Assembly (NCBI GenBank): GCA_934541205.1
Contig: CAKTDK010000003.1
Span: 1-46,373, forward strand
Source: an uncultured Eubacteriales bacterium
Lineage (GTDB): Bacteria > Bacillota > Clostridia > Oscillospirales > RGIG7773
DNA: 46,373 nt
Direction: 5' to 3'
Part shown: positions 7,725 to 15,680 of the stretch, piece by piece
Layout: every line of letters begins with the position of its first letter
How positions within the stretch are numbered: the first letter of the stretch is position 1
Position numbers and translations under genes: made by a program
Notes under the pieces: generated by a model
Seen by the model: the letters and a program-made list of their open reading frames with translations, nothing else
The model's database searches: none
What the model was told of the DNA's origin: nothing

Positions 7725-8415
7725 AAAGGATTTTTCCGTCTGTAGATATTGTTACGACCTGCCATGGAATAAACTTTCCGCTTTCCTTTAAAGCATTTTT
7801 GGCAGCGTTTTCAATACCCCCGCAGCAGGGAACTTCCATTCTTACAATAGTAACACTTTTTATATCGTTATTTTTTATAATTTGAGTTAATTTCTCCGTA
7901 TAATCTCCTTCGTCCAGTTTAGGACATCCGATAAGAGTAATTTTATTTTTAATAAATTTATTATGAAAATCTCCGTAAGCATAAGCCGTACAATCAGCCG
8001 CAACAAGAAGATTACATCCGTCAAAATAAGGCGCGTTTACCGGTACAAGTTTTATTTGAACCGGCCACTGATTAAGCATACTTTCAGACGGTGATAAACT
8101 GTCGGATACAATATGTTTTTTGTGTTCTATTTTTTTTGCATTTGTTCCCGGACATCCGCATGCAAGAGGTTTGTTTTTAGCTTTTTGAGCTTCTTTAACT
8201 GCTTTTTCATCATAAGCCGCCGCTTCCCTTTCAACAAACGTTATTGCTCCTGTGGGACAAGCAGGCAAGCAATCTCCAAGTCCGTCACAGTAATCATCTC
8301 TTAATAATTTTGCTTTGCCGTCTATCATTCCTATCGCGCCTTCATGGCATGCATTTGCGCAAGCTCCGCATCCATTGCATTTTTCTTCATCAATATTGAT
8401 TATTTTTCTTATCAT
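7723..8415 (-). CDS. Ferredoxin-like Fe-S protein with a Cys-rich C-terminal domain
   Basis: A 230-residue redox protein. Residues 1-60 form a bacterial ferredoxin domain. Cluster 1 has the full C-x2-C-x2-C-x3-C set (Cys13, 16, 19, 23). Cluster 2 reads C43-D-G-L-G-D-C49-L-P-A-C53-P, where Leu46 takes the usual second-Cys place, so it may carry a 3Fe-4S or unusual cluster. The rest has C-G-C-P-G (~87), G-C-P-K-L-D (~183) and P-C-C-G-G (~205), probably metal or thiol sites. I know this architecture from clostridia beside Crp/Fnr regulators, as here (divergent, 84 bases apart). It is probably an electron-transfer or redox-sensing partner; the exact reaction is unknown. Confidence 0.82.
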   Translation of the reverse strand: MIRKIINIDEEKCNGCGACANACHEGAIGMIDGKAKLLRDDYCDGLGDCLPACPTGAITFVEREAAAYDEKAVKEAQKAKNKPLACGCPGTNAKKIEHKKHIVSDSLSPSESMLNQWPVQIKLVPVNAPYFDGCNLLVAADCTAYAYGDFHNKFIKNKITLIGCPKLDEGDYTEKLTQIIKNNDIKSVTIVRMEVPCCGGIENAAKNALKESGKFIPWQVVTISTDGKIL

Positions 8416-8472
8416 AATAAAAACCTCCTTGAATTTATGCCATAATATTAATATAATATAATAAAAAAGTAT

Positions 8473-8486
8473 GTTGTTTTTACAAC
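8473..8486. promoter_or_regulatory. Candidate Crp/Fnr operator
   Basis: A perfect palindrome GTTGT-TTTT-ACAAC lies between the divergent ferredoxin and Crp/Fnr genes. On the minus strand its TTGTAA half would form the -35 box of a promoter (spacing 16 to TATTAT) for the ferredoxin gene. Its 5-4-5 layout resembles Crp/Fnr-family sites, so it may be the regulator's own target. Confidence 0.5.
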
Positions 8487-8499
8487 GAAAGATAAAAAT

Positions 8500-9162
8500 A
8501 TGAAAAAAATTTTAAAAATTATTTGCGAAACAACTTTATTTAAAAACATAAAAGAAGAAGACGCAGAAAAATTATTAAACTGTCTTAAAGCTTCATATAA
8601 AAGCTTCTCAAAAAATGATATTATTTTTTTAGCGGGAGAAACTGCTTTTGAAACCGGTATTATTATAGAAGGAAGTGTACAGATTGTTTATGAAGATATT
8701 TTGGGAAACAGAAATATTTTAGGTATTTTAAAGCAGGGTGATTTATTCGGCGAAGCCTTTTCTCTTTCAGAAACAGAAAAAATTCCGGTGAGTGCTGTTT
8801 CTGCACAAAACAGCAAAATACTATTTATTAATTCGCAAAAAATTTTAAAAAGCTGTTCTGACTGCTGTGAATTTCATCATATATTAATTGAAAATACAAT
8901 CCGTATTTTAGCTCTTAAAAATGTTATGTTAAATAATAAAATACGGTATCTTTCTATGAGAAGCACCCGTGAAAAACTGCTTTCTTATCTTTCAGACATG
9001 GCTGTCATTTCAGAAAGCAAAGTATTTTATATTCCCTTTGACCGACAGCAGCTTGCAGATTTTCTTTGCGTTGACAGAAGCGCAATGTCTTATCAGCTAA
9101 GCATTTTAAAAAAAGAAGGAATTTTAGACTATAAAAAAAATAAATTTAAACTTTTAAAATAA
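8500..9162 (+). CDS. Crp/Fnr family transcriptional regulator
   Basis: A 220-residue regulator with an N-terminal cyclic-nucleotide-binding-like beta-barrel (~15-125, with G-D-L-F-G-E-A-F) and a dimer helix. The C-terminal winged helix-turn-helix is at ~165-220, with recognition region D-R-Q-Q-L-A-D-F-L-C-V-D-R-S-A-M-S. It lacks the N-terminal four-Cys cluster of Fnr. Cys residues in the barrel-helix junction (S-C-S-D-C-C-E-F, ~128-135) could sense redox state or metals. It is divergent from the ferredoxin gene with a palindrome between them, so that gene is its likeliest target. Confidence 0.88.
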   Translation: MKKILKIICETTLFKNIKEEDAEKLLNCLKASYKSFSKNDIIFLAGETAFETGIIIEGSVQIVYEDILGNRNILGILKQGDLFGEAFSLSETEKIPVSAVSAQNSKILFINSQKILKSCSDCCEFHHILIENTIRILALKNVMLNNKIRYLSMRSTREKLLSYLSDMAVISESKVFYIPFDRQQLADFLCVDRSAMSYQLSILKKEGILDYKKNKFKLLK

Positions 9163-9163
9163 A

Positions 9164-9193
9164 ACACGTTTTACTTTAAGAAGTAAAACGTGT
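9164..9193 (-). terminator. Terminator between convergent genes
   Basis: A perfect 13-bp stem (9164-9176 with 9181-9193) with a 4-base loop lies between the Crp/Fnr stop and the end of the leftward small membrane protein. On the minus strand it runs into TTTTATTTTAAAAG. Confidence 0.75.
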
Positions 9194-9499
9194 AAAAATA
9201 AAAGCCACTATAAAAGTTAATACCGATAAAACCACAAAATATATTAAACAATTTCTAATTGTTTTAAGATAAGATAACTGTCTGAAAAAAAGAAGTTTTT
9301 TTATTTCTTCTGAAGATAAATCATTATCCATATACCTGAAAAAGCAACCTGCATCGTCCTCTCTAACATCATCAGGAAGAGGGACTTTATTTTTTTTCAT
9401 CTTCTGAAACTCTTTTTGTTCATCTTTTTGACAATAAACCACTTCTGTTAATTTATTTTCAAAATAAAAATTTTCAAGTTCTTCTTTCAAATTACTCAT
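9176..9499 (-). CDS. Small membrane protein of unknown function
   Basis: A 107-residue protein with a charged, coiled-coil-prone N-terminal part (Lys/Glu-rich, 1-75) and one hydrophobic C-terminal segment at ~83-104, so it is tail-anchored. There is no family I can name. It has a modest ribosome site (GTGAGGT) and sits directly downstream of the first copy of the roughly 105-bp dispersed element, which supplies a TATAAT-like -10. It is convergent with the Crp/Fnr gene. Confidence 0.65.
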   Translation of the reverse strand: MSNLKEELENFYFENKLTEVVYCQKDEQKEFQKMKKNKVPLPDDVREDDAGCFFRYMDNDLSSEEIKKLLFFRQLSYLKTIRNCLIYFVVLSVLTFIVAFIFTRFTS

Positions 9500-9529
9500 T
9501 TTTTACCTCACGAAAAAACACATTTTATT

Positions 9530-9637
9530 TATTATAACATATAAAGTAAACTGAAAAGTTTCCTACCCTTGGTTTCAATGTTCTCTCAGAAATCCGAGGT
9601 CATACCTCAAGGTATATCGTAAAGTTATTATAACATA
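9530..9637 (-). repeat. Dispersed ~105-bp element, copy 1
   Basis: About 105 bases that align along their length with 14552-14656. Both copies begin with TATTATAACATATAAA-like sequence and contain TAAACT.AAAAGTTT, a central hairpin and an AT-rich end. This copy has TTATTATAACATA near both ends, and the hairpin GAGGT-CAT-ACCTC at ~9595-9607. Both copies lie between two leftward genes and end just upstream of a small leftward gene. I do not recognise the family. Confidence 0.75.
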
Positions 9638-9715
9638 AAATTTATATTATTCAACAAAATATAATAATTTTTGTAAAGATTTTTTCAAAGTTTTTTATTA
9701 ATTTATCATAGCAAT

Positions 9716-10723
9716 CTATTTTGAAATATCGAGAGAAGCTATGCCGTTTAAATACATATTCCCTCTCTTCCCCGATAAGTACTCATAATATCCCTGACAG
9801 GCTATCATAGCGGCATTATCTGTACAAAGCTCCAAAGGGGGAATAAAAAGCTCTATACCATTTTTTGCGCACATTTTTCCCATTTCATCACGGAGCATAG
9901 AATTTGCGCTTACACCTCCTGCAAGCACAGCTTTTTTTATATTATTATCTGAAAGTGCCGAAAGAAAATGACCGCATAATACATCGCAAACTGATTTTGA
10001 AAAGCTTGCTGCAACATTTTCTTTTGAAATTTCTTCACCTTTCTGCTTGGCATTATGAACATAATTTATTACCGAGGTTTTTAATCCCGAAAAAGAAAAA
10101 TCATAAGGATTATCTTTAAAATGAACTTCCGGAAATTTGATACTGTTTTTATCTCCCTTTTTAGAAAGAGCGTCTATCAAAACTCCTCCCGGATAAGAAA
10201 GCCCCAGCACCCTCGCTGCTTTGTCAAAAGCTTCTCCTGCCGCATCATCTCTTGTAGCTCCTAAAACTTCAAAATCCGTATAATCTTTTACAAATATAAT
10301 ATGAGAATGTCCTCCCGAAACAACAAGACACATAAAAGGAGGCTCAAGCTCTTTATGCACTATATAATTTGCCGCTATATGTCCTCTTATATGATGAACG
10401 GGAATTAAAGGTTTGCCAAGTGAAAAAGAAAGTCCTTTTGCAAAATTTATTCCTACCAAAAGAGCTCCTATAAGTCCTGGGGCATATGTAACCGCAACAG
10501 CGTCAATATCATTAAGAGAAATATCGGCATCCAAAACCGCTTTTTCTGCAACATAAGAAATATTTTCCGCATGCATACGCGAAGCAATCTCCGGAACTAC
10601 TCCCCCGTAAACTCTATGAATATCAATTTGTGAATTTATAACATTCGAAAGCACCGTTCTTCCGTCTTCTACAACAGCTGCTGCTGTTTCATCACACGAG
10701 CTTTCTATTCCAAGTATAAGCAT
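9716..10723 (-). CDS. tsaD: tRNA N6-adenosine threonylcarbamoyltransferase TsaD
   Basis: The enzyme that transfers threonylcarbamoyl from TC-AMP to A37 of ANN-decoding tRNAs (t6A). 335 residues, standard length, ASKHA fold. It begins L-G-I-E-S-S-C-D-E-T. The metal ligands His111 and His115 are in H-H-I-R-G-H, followed by the phosphate loop V-V-S-G-G-H-S-H (~132-139). A-G-G-V-S-A-N and the C-terminal C-T-D-N-A-A-M-I complete the set. It is last gene of the polA/phosphatase-like/rimI/tsaD run. Its partners TsaB, TsaC and TsaE are not in the window. Confidence 0.97.
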   Translation of the reverse strand: MLILGIESSCDETAAAVVEDGRTVLSNVINSQIDIHRVYGGVVPEIASRMHAENISYVAEKAVLDADISLNDIDAVAVTYAPGLIGALLVGINFAKGLSFSLGKPLIPVHHIRGHIAANYIVHKELEPPFMCLVVSGGHSHIIFVKDYTDFEVLGATRDDAAGEAFDKAARVLGLSYPGGVLIDALSKKGDKNSIKFPEVHFKDNPYDFSFSGLKTSVINYVHNAKQKGEEISKENVAASFSKSVCDVLCGHFLSALSDNNIKKAVLAGGVSANSMLRDEMGKMCAKNGIELFIPPLELCTDNAAMIACQGYYEYLSGKRGNMYLNGIASLDISK

Positions 10724-10814
10724 TTTTCCTCCTGATTCTTTGCAAAAACATTGGCTATAAAAGTAAATGTTTTACGAAGATATTTATTTTATAAAAAACT
10801 GTTTTACAAAAACA

Positions 10815-10851
10815 TCTGTTTCAAAGAAACCAACTGTTTCAAAGAAACAGT
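10815..10851 (-). terminator. Hairpin/terminator at the rimI stop, built of an 18-bp tandem repeat
   Basis: ACTGTTTC (10833-10840) pairs with GAAACAGT (10844-10851) across the rimI stop codon. The 15 bases at 10834-10848 are repeated at 10816-10830, giving a second weaker hairpin followed on the minus strand by GTTTTTG. It may attenuate transcription into tsaD. Confidence 0.5.
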
Positions 10852-11276
10852 GTCATTATAACGGCGTCTTCTTTAGGCTTTGTATAATAATCTTTTCTAA
10901 GCCCCATGGTTTTAAAACCTAAACTCTCATAAATCTTTATTGCGGAAAAATTTGTTTTCCTCACTTCTAAAGTAATAAATTCCATTTGCTTTTCTTTTGC
11001 ATAATTTATTATATGCTCAAAAAGCATCCGGCCGATTCCCTTATTTCTCATGTCCTCTCTTACTGCAAAAGTGCTGATATTTCCCTCTTTTGAAACATCT
11101 ACAATTCCGCAGTAACCGATAACTTCTTCTCCTTCTTTTGCAAGGGCAAAATATGAAATATCTCTTTGAGCTTCCATTTCAAAGTCAGCAAGACTGTGAG
11201 GAACTGAAAAACATTTACATTCAAGTTCATAAGCTTTTTTTGCATCTTCCAAAGTCATCTTGACTATCCGTATCAT
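10839..11276 (-). CDS. rimI: Ribosomal protein bS18 alanine N-acetyltransferase RimI
   Basis: A 145-residue GNAT enzyme that acetylates the N-terminal Ala of ribosomal protein S18. The acetyl-CoA loop R-N-K-G-I-G-R-M-L is at ~77-85, and the RimI-type tail N-F-S-A-I-K-I-Y-E-S-L-G-F is at ~109-121. It overlaps the upstream phosphatase-like gene by 4 bases and precedes tsaD, the usual Firmicute neighbourhood. Most of the family call rests on motif and context. Confidence 0.9.
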   Translation of the reverse strand: MIRIVKMTLEDAKKAYELECKCFSVPHSLADFEMEAQRDISYFALAKEGEEVIGYCGIVDVSKEGNISTFAVREDMRNKGIGRMLFEHIINYAKEKQMEFITLEVRKTNFSAIKIYESLGFKTMGLRKDYYTKPKEDAVIMTLFL

Positions 11277-11701
11277 TTTAAAGTTCCTATAATCTCTAAT
11301 ATTTCCTGTTCCAGCATCTCTCTAATATTTATAAAAGTTCCCATACTTGCTCCTTCGGGACTTGGAATTCCTTCTCCGAGCATTTCTACCTTATTTTCAA
11401 GGCCAGGCAGATACGTTATAACAGATGCCGCTACAGACGGCACCATACAATATATTTTTTCCGCCGACGACAATATCTCAACATCAGCAAGAGAAGCTTT
11501 ATGGTCTTTAATATCAATACCCATTTCTTTTACCGCATTTACAGTATACTCTCCGGGAGACGTTCCTTTTTGAGCGTTTATTCCGCAGCTTTCTCCCATA
11601 TATCCTTCTATACCCAATCTTTTGCAAAGACTGTTAAAAATATACTCTGCCATTACACTGCGGCAGGTATTTCCATTTCCTACAAACAATATCTTTTTCA
11701 T
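11273..11701 (-). CDS. Low-molecular-weight phosphatase-like protein lacking catalytic residues
   Basis: 142 residues with the fold signature of LMW protein Tyr/Arg phosphatases (YwlE-like): I-L-F-V-G-N-G-N-T-C-R-S-V-M-A-E. In active members the P-loop reads V-C-x-G-N-T-C-R-S; here the nucleophilic Cys is Gly8 (codon GGA). The C-terminal acid motif D-P is also changed: I-P-S-P-E-G has Ser where the general-acid Asp belongs. Both catalytic residues are therefore gone while the second Cys and Arg of the loop remain. The frame is intact, and the gene is coupled to rimI (4-base overlap) and lies 9 bases after polA. It is likely a pseudoenzyme that binds phosphate or phosphoprotein; misassignment of the D-P site is possible. 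Confidence 0.85.
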   Translation of the reverse strand: MKKILFVGNGNTCRSVMAEYIFNSLCKRLGIEGYMGESCGINAQKGTSPGEYTVNAVKEMGIDIKDHKASLADVEILSSAEKIYCMVPSVAASVITYLPGLENKVEMLGEGIPSPEGASMGTFINIREMLEQEILEIIGTLK

Positions 11702-11710
11702 GTCTATCTC

Positions 11711-14239
11711 CTACCCTTTTGCTTTATACCAATTTTCGCCGCAATGAACGTCCGCTGCAAGCTTTACCTTTAAAGAAACAGCGTTTTCCATCTCTTCCTT
11801 TAAAATTCTGCCGGCTTTATCCGCTTCCTCCAAAGGCGCGTCAAGTATAAGCTCATCATGTACCTGCAATATTAATTTTGTTTTCATATTTTCTTTTTTT
11901 AATCTGTTAAAAACCTTTATCATAGCTATTTTAATAATATCAGCCGCGCTTCCCTGAACGGGAGAATTCATTGCCGCTCTTTTTCCAAATCCCTGCAAAA
12001 CCTTATTTGAAGACAATATTTCCGGAATATATCTTATTCTTCCCACCATGGTTTTGATATATCCTGTATTTTCCGCTTTTGAAACGGTTTCATCCATAAA
12101 TTTTTTAACACCCGGATAAGTTTCAAAATAGCTTTCTATATATTTTTTTGCTTCTTTCATAGGAATTTTTAAATCCTGTGAAAGAGAATATGCTCCGATT
12201 CCATATACAATTCCAAAATTTACGGCTTTTGCATTTGACCTTTGAAAATCAGTAACTTCATCAAAAGGTGTATTAAATACCTGTGAAGCTGTCATTTTGT
12301 GTATATCCGCACCTGACGAAAAAGCTTCTATCATATTTTCATCATCTGCCATATGAGAAAGAACTCTAAGCTCAATCTGAGAATAATCTCCGTCAACAAG
12401 GATACTATCCTTACTGTGAGGAATAAACATTTTTCTCATTTCTCTTCCAAGCTCATACCTTACAGGAATATTCTGAAGATTCGGTTCTGTGGAAGAAAGT
12501 CGGCCTGTTGTCGTAACCGTCTGATTAAAGCTTGAATGAATAACATCGTTTTCATCAAGCACCGGCAAAAGCCCTTCAACATAAGTGGAATTAAGCTTTG
12601 TAAGCTGTCTGTATTCAAGGATATAAGAAACCACTTCGCTCATAGGAGCAAGCTTTTCCAAAACCTCCGCATTTGTAGAATAACCTGTTTTTGTCTTTTT
12701 TATAACCGGAAGTCCCAATTTTTCAAATAAAATAACCCCAAGCTGTTTCGGAGAATTTATATTAAACTCTTCTCCCGCCAAATCATATATTTTTTTTTGA
12801 GTTCCGGCTATTCTGTCTTTAAGCATATCTCCAAATCTCAAAAGTTCCTGTCTGTCTACCTTAAAGCCTTCCTTTTCCATAGAAACAAGACAAGGTATCA
12901 AGGGCATATCTATATTATAAAACACTTCCTCTAAACTAAGAGATTTAATTCTGTCAATCATAATATCGCAAAGCTCAGGCATATAAAATATCATAGAAAA
13001 CCCATTTGCAATATCCTTTTCCAGATAGGTTAATATAAGAGATTTCAAACCATAATCCGAAGACGCGGAGTTTAAAACATATCCTGCGGTTTCGGCATCA
13101 AATTTTATATTTTCCAAAGGCGCTTCATACCTATATACTTTTGAAAGAATTTCTTTATAATTTGCAAAATATTTCTTTACATTTTTATCTTCCAAAACCT
13201 CTTTTAATAAAGGCTTCCAGTCATCCGATATTTTATATCCGTTTAAAACATAACAGTACATTTCATCGTTTTCAAAATAAAAATAAATACTGCCGTTTTC
13301 CTTAGCTTCTTTTAAAATGCTTTGGCTGTCTTTTTCAAGGGGAATTTTTTCTTCCGTTTCAGTTTTTTCCTTCGATTTTGTCAAATCAAGCTTTGAAATA
13401 AGATTCTTAAATTCCAAATAAGAAAAGACCTCAAAAAGCTCTTCTTTATTATATTCTTTAAAATCAAGCTGCGATAATTTTATATTAATGGGTACATTTT
13501 TATCTATTGTTCCAAGCTTTCTTGATAAAAACGCTGTTTCTTTATCTTTTACAAGCTTGTCTTTTAATGAGCCTTTTATATTGTCAATATCATCATAAAG
13601 AGCTTCAAGACTGTGATATTGATTTATAAGCTTTACCGCAGTTTTTTCTCCGACACCCGCTACTCCGGGTATATTATCCGAGCTGTCTCCCATAAGAGCT
13701 TTTACATCAATAAGCTCCAAAGGTGAAAGATTATAACACTCTAGTATTTTTTCTTTATCATAAACTGTTGTTTCGGTATGCCCTTTTTTGGTACTCGGAA
13801 GTTTTACAGTTACATAATCGTTTATAAGCTGAAAAGAATCTCTGTCTCCTGTAATAATAGTGCACTTCTTCTTTTCTTCTTCACACATTCTTGAAACAGT
13901 TCCTATAATATCATCTGCTTCATAGCCTTCAAGAGATAAACATGTTATATTCATTTTTTCAAGTACATCTTTTAAAATCGGCATTTGAGATGCAAGCTCA
14001 TCAGGCATGCCTTTTCTGCTTGCTTTATATCCGTCAAACATTTTATGTCTGAAAGTAGGCGCTCTCAAATCAAAAGCAACCGCAGCTCCATCAGGATTTT
14101 CTTCAGCCAAAAATTTAAAATATATGTTTAAAAAGCCGTAAACTCCGTTAGTATAAACTCCTTTGCTGTTTGTCAGCGGCGGAGTAGCGTAAAACGCTCT
14201 GTTTATTATACTGTTTCCGTCTATTATCATATATCCCAT
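11711..14239 (-). CDS. polA: DNA polymerase I
   Basis: 842 residues. The N-terminal 5' nuclease (1-~280) carries D-G-N-S, E-A-D-D-I-I-G-T and G-D-S-S-D-N-I-P-G-V. The middle (~290-460) corresponds to the 3'-5' exonuclease domain but shows no D-x-E motif, so proofreading is probably absent, as in many Firmicutes. The family-A polymerase has motif A D-Y-S-Q-I-E-L-R (from Asp618), motif B R-S-N-A-K-A-V-N-F-G-I-V-Y-G (~666) and motif C Q-V-H-D-E-L (~792). Start from GAGGTC 9 bases upstream. It heads the operon with the phosphatase-like gene, rimI and tsaD. Confidence 0.97.
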   Translation of the reverse strand: MGYMIIDGNSIINRAFYATPPLTNSKGVYTNGVYGFLNIYFKFLAEENPDGAAVAFDLRAPTFRHKMFDGYKASRKGMPDELASQMPILKDVLEKMNITCLSLEGYEADDIIGTVSRMCEEEKKKCTIITGDRDSFQLINDYVTVKLPSTKKGHTETTVYDKEKILECYNLSPLELIDVKALMGDSSDNIPGVAGVGEKTAVKLINQYHSLEALYDDIDNIKGSLKDKLVKDKETAFLSRKLGTIDKNVPINIKLSQLDFKEYNKEELFEVFSYLEFKNLISKLDLTKSKEKTETEEKIPLEKDSQSILKEAKENGSIYFYFENDEMYCYVLNGYKISDDWKPLLKEVLEDKNVKKYFANYKEILSKVYRYEAPLENIKFDAETAGYVLNSASSDYGLKSLILTYLEKDIANGFSMIFYMPELCDIMIDRIKSLSLEEVFYNIDMPLIPCLVSMEKEGFKVDRQELLRFGDMLKDRIAGTQKKIYDLAGEEFNINSPKQLGVILFEKLGLPVIKKTKTGYSTNAEVLEKLAPMSEVVSYILEYRQLTKLNSTYVEGLLPVLDENDVIHSSFNQTVTTTGRLSSTEPNLQNIPVRYELGREMRKMFIPHSKDSILVDGDYSQIELRVLSHMADDENMIEAFSSGADIHKMTASQVFNTPFDEVTDFQRSNAKAVNFGIVYGIGAYSLSQDLKIPMKEAKKYIESYFETYPGVKKFMDETVSKAENTGYIKTMVGRIRYIPEILSSNKVLQGFGKRAAMNSPVQGSAADIIKIAMIKVFNRLKKENMKTKLILQVHDELILDAPLEEADKAGRILKEEMENAVSLKVKLAADVHCGENWYKAKG

Positions 14240-14314
14240 AAATTTTTGACCTCTTTAATTTTAATATATATTATTTTTAACAAATTCTACTGTTTTATAT
14301 TATCTGTAAAAATT

Positions 14315-14521
14315 TTATTCTTCCTTTTCAAAAACCAAAACCATTTCTTCAATATGACCTGTACCTCTTTGTACAGTAGGAATAAATCCTGCATATCTCC
14401 AGCCTTCAGAGCCTTTTTTGTCTATAATTTCTTGATAATCATTTATACCGTAGGAATTTCCGGCAAACGCGCCCCAACCGTTAAATTTACATTCAATTTT
14501 TTCATAGGAATATTTGAACAT
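14315..14521 (-). CDS. DUF4177 family protein
   Basis: A 68-residue soluble protein with the DUF4177 pattern: short beta strand M-F-K-Y-S-Y-E-K-I, a helix ending in G-S-E-G-W-R-Y-A-G, then strands ending E-M-V-L-V-F-E-K. The G-x-E-G-W core is the family hallmark. It has an excellent ribosome site (GGGGAGG) and lies directly downstream of the second copy of the dispersed element. Function unknown. Confidence 0.8.
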   Translation of the reverse strand: MFKYSYEKIECKFNGWGAFAGNSYGINDYQEIIDKKGSEGWRYAGFIPTVQRGTGHIEEMVLVFEKEE

Positions 14522-14551
14522 TTTAACAAACCTCCCCTTTTAAAATTTTTA

Positions 14552-14656
14552 TATTATAACATATAAAATAAACTAAAAAGTTTTCTATTCTTTGGTATCA
14601 ATATTCTATCAGAACAAAGTTATACTTCAAAATACACTCGTTATATTATTATATCA
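14552..14656 (-). repeat. Dispersed ~105-bp element, copy 2
   Basis: Aligns with 9530-9637 at roughly two thirds identity, with few gaps. The central hairpin is kept as AAAGT-TAT-ACTTC on the plus strand. Relative to copy 1, one G-C pair has become A-T on both sides. The outer pair is allowed as G-U only if the minus strand is the RNA. As in copy 1, a TATGTTATAAT-like -10 lies at the gene-proximal end. Confidence 0.75.
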
Positions 14657-14679
14657 TATCAAATAAAAAATTAAAACCG

Positions 14680-15567
14680 TTATATCCTATTCAAAGCAAA
14701 ATCCATAAAGCTTTTTGCCGCAAAGGATAACGAAACCCCTTCAATATGGCATAGAGCAATTTCACGTTTTAAAACCGGATTTAAAAGCTCAACTTTAAAA
14801 ACCTCTCCGCTGTTTATAGCTTCCTTTGAAAATTCTTCTATTACGCAGGATATTCCATATCCTATTTTACAAAATTCTATTAAAAGATTATGAGCACCAA
14901 GCTCAATTTCAGGTTCCAGAATAACTCCCTCATCACGAAATACACCGTCAACATACTTTCTGGAATTTGCCAGCTTTTCAAGCATTATTATAGGATATTT
15001 TACAAGTTCTTTTTTTGAAATTTTTTTATCCTTTAAAAACCAAAACTTATTTGAAGCAATAAACACATCATGAACATCAAAACAATTAATTGTCTTGATG
15101 TTTTTTTCAAAAACAGGCGTATTTACAAAACCTATATCTATTTTTCCACTTTTTAATAAATTAATGGTATCCGGACTTGTTCGGTTAATTACTTTTATTT
15201 TTATATTCGGATGCACCTTGTGAAATTTCTCCAAAACAGGAAGCAAAAAATATTGAGAAATAGTATCTCCCGCTCCTATTTTAAGTTCTCCTTCCGATAA
15301 AGTTTTTAATCCTTCAAGCTTTTCTTCCCCGCTTTTTATAAGACTTAATCCCGTATTTATATATTCAAAAAGCATTTGTCCCTCAGCCGTAGGCTTTACC
15401 CCTCTTGCCTCACGGACAAACAACACCGTATTAAGCTGTTTTTCCAAATTTGCAACAGATTGTGACACAGCCGGCTGGGAAATAAAAAGTGTTTCCGCCG
15501 CTTTTGAAAAGCTACCCATACGAACAACTGCGTCAAATATTCTGTATAATTCCAAATCAGCAGACAT
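14680..15567 (-). CDS. LysR family transcriptional regulator
   Basis: 295 residues. The N-terminal winged helix-turn-helix (~1-60) carries G-S-F-S-K-A-A-E-T-L-F-I-S-Q-P-A-V-S-Q, followed by a linker helix and a LysR substrate-binding domain (~90-295). It is divergent from the CofE-like gene across 113 bases, the usual LysR arrangement, so it probably controls that gene. The effector is unknown. Confidence 0.93.
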   Translation of the reverse strand: MSADLELYRIFDAVVRMGSFSKAAETLFISQPAVSQSVANLEKQLNTVLFVREARGVKPTAEGQMLFEYINTGLSLIKSGEEKLEGLKTLSEGELKIGAGDTISQYFLLPVLEKFHKVHPNIKIKVINRTSPDTINLLKSGKIDIGFVNTPVFEKNIKTINCFDVHDVFIASNKFWFLKDKKISKKELVKYPIIMLEKLANSRKYVDGVFRDEGVILEPEIELGAHNLLIEFCKIGYGISCVIEEFSKEAINSGEVFKVELLNPVLKREIALCHIEGVSLSFAAKSFMDFALNRI

Positions 15568-15604
15568 ATAATCACCACTTATATAAAATATAATATATTT
15601 TAAT

Positions 15605-15633
15605 TTTACTTATATCTATATATGTATTATAAT
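15605..15633 (+). promoter_or_regulatory. sigma-A promoter for the CofE-like gene
   Basis: TTTACT (15605-15610), 17-base spacer, TATAAT (15628-15633). It lies in the LysR/CofE-like divergent region, 47 bases before the start codon. Confidence 0.65.
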
Positions 15634-15680
15634 ATAAACGATAATAAATTACAAATACTTTTTAAAAGGAGTAAGACACT

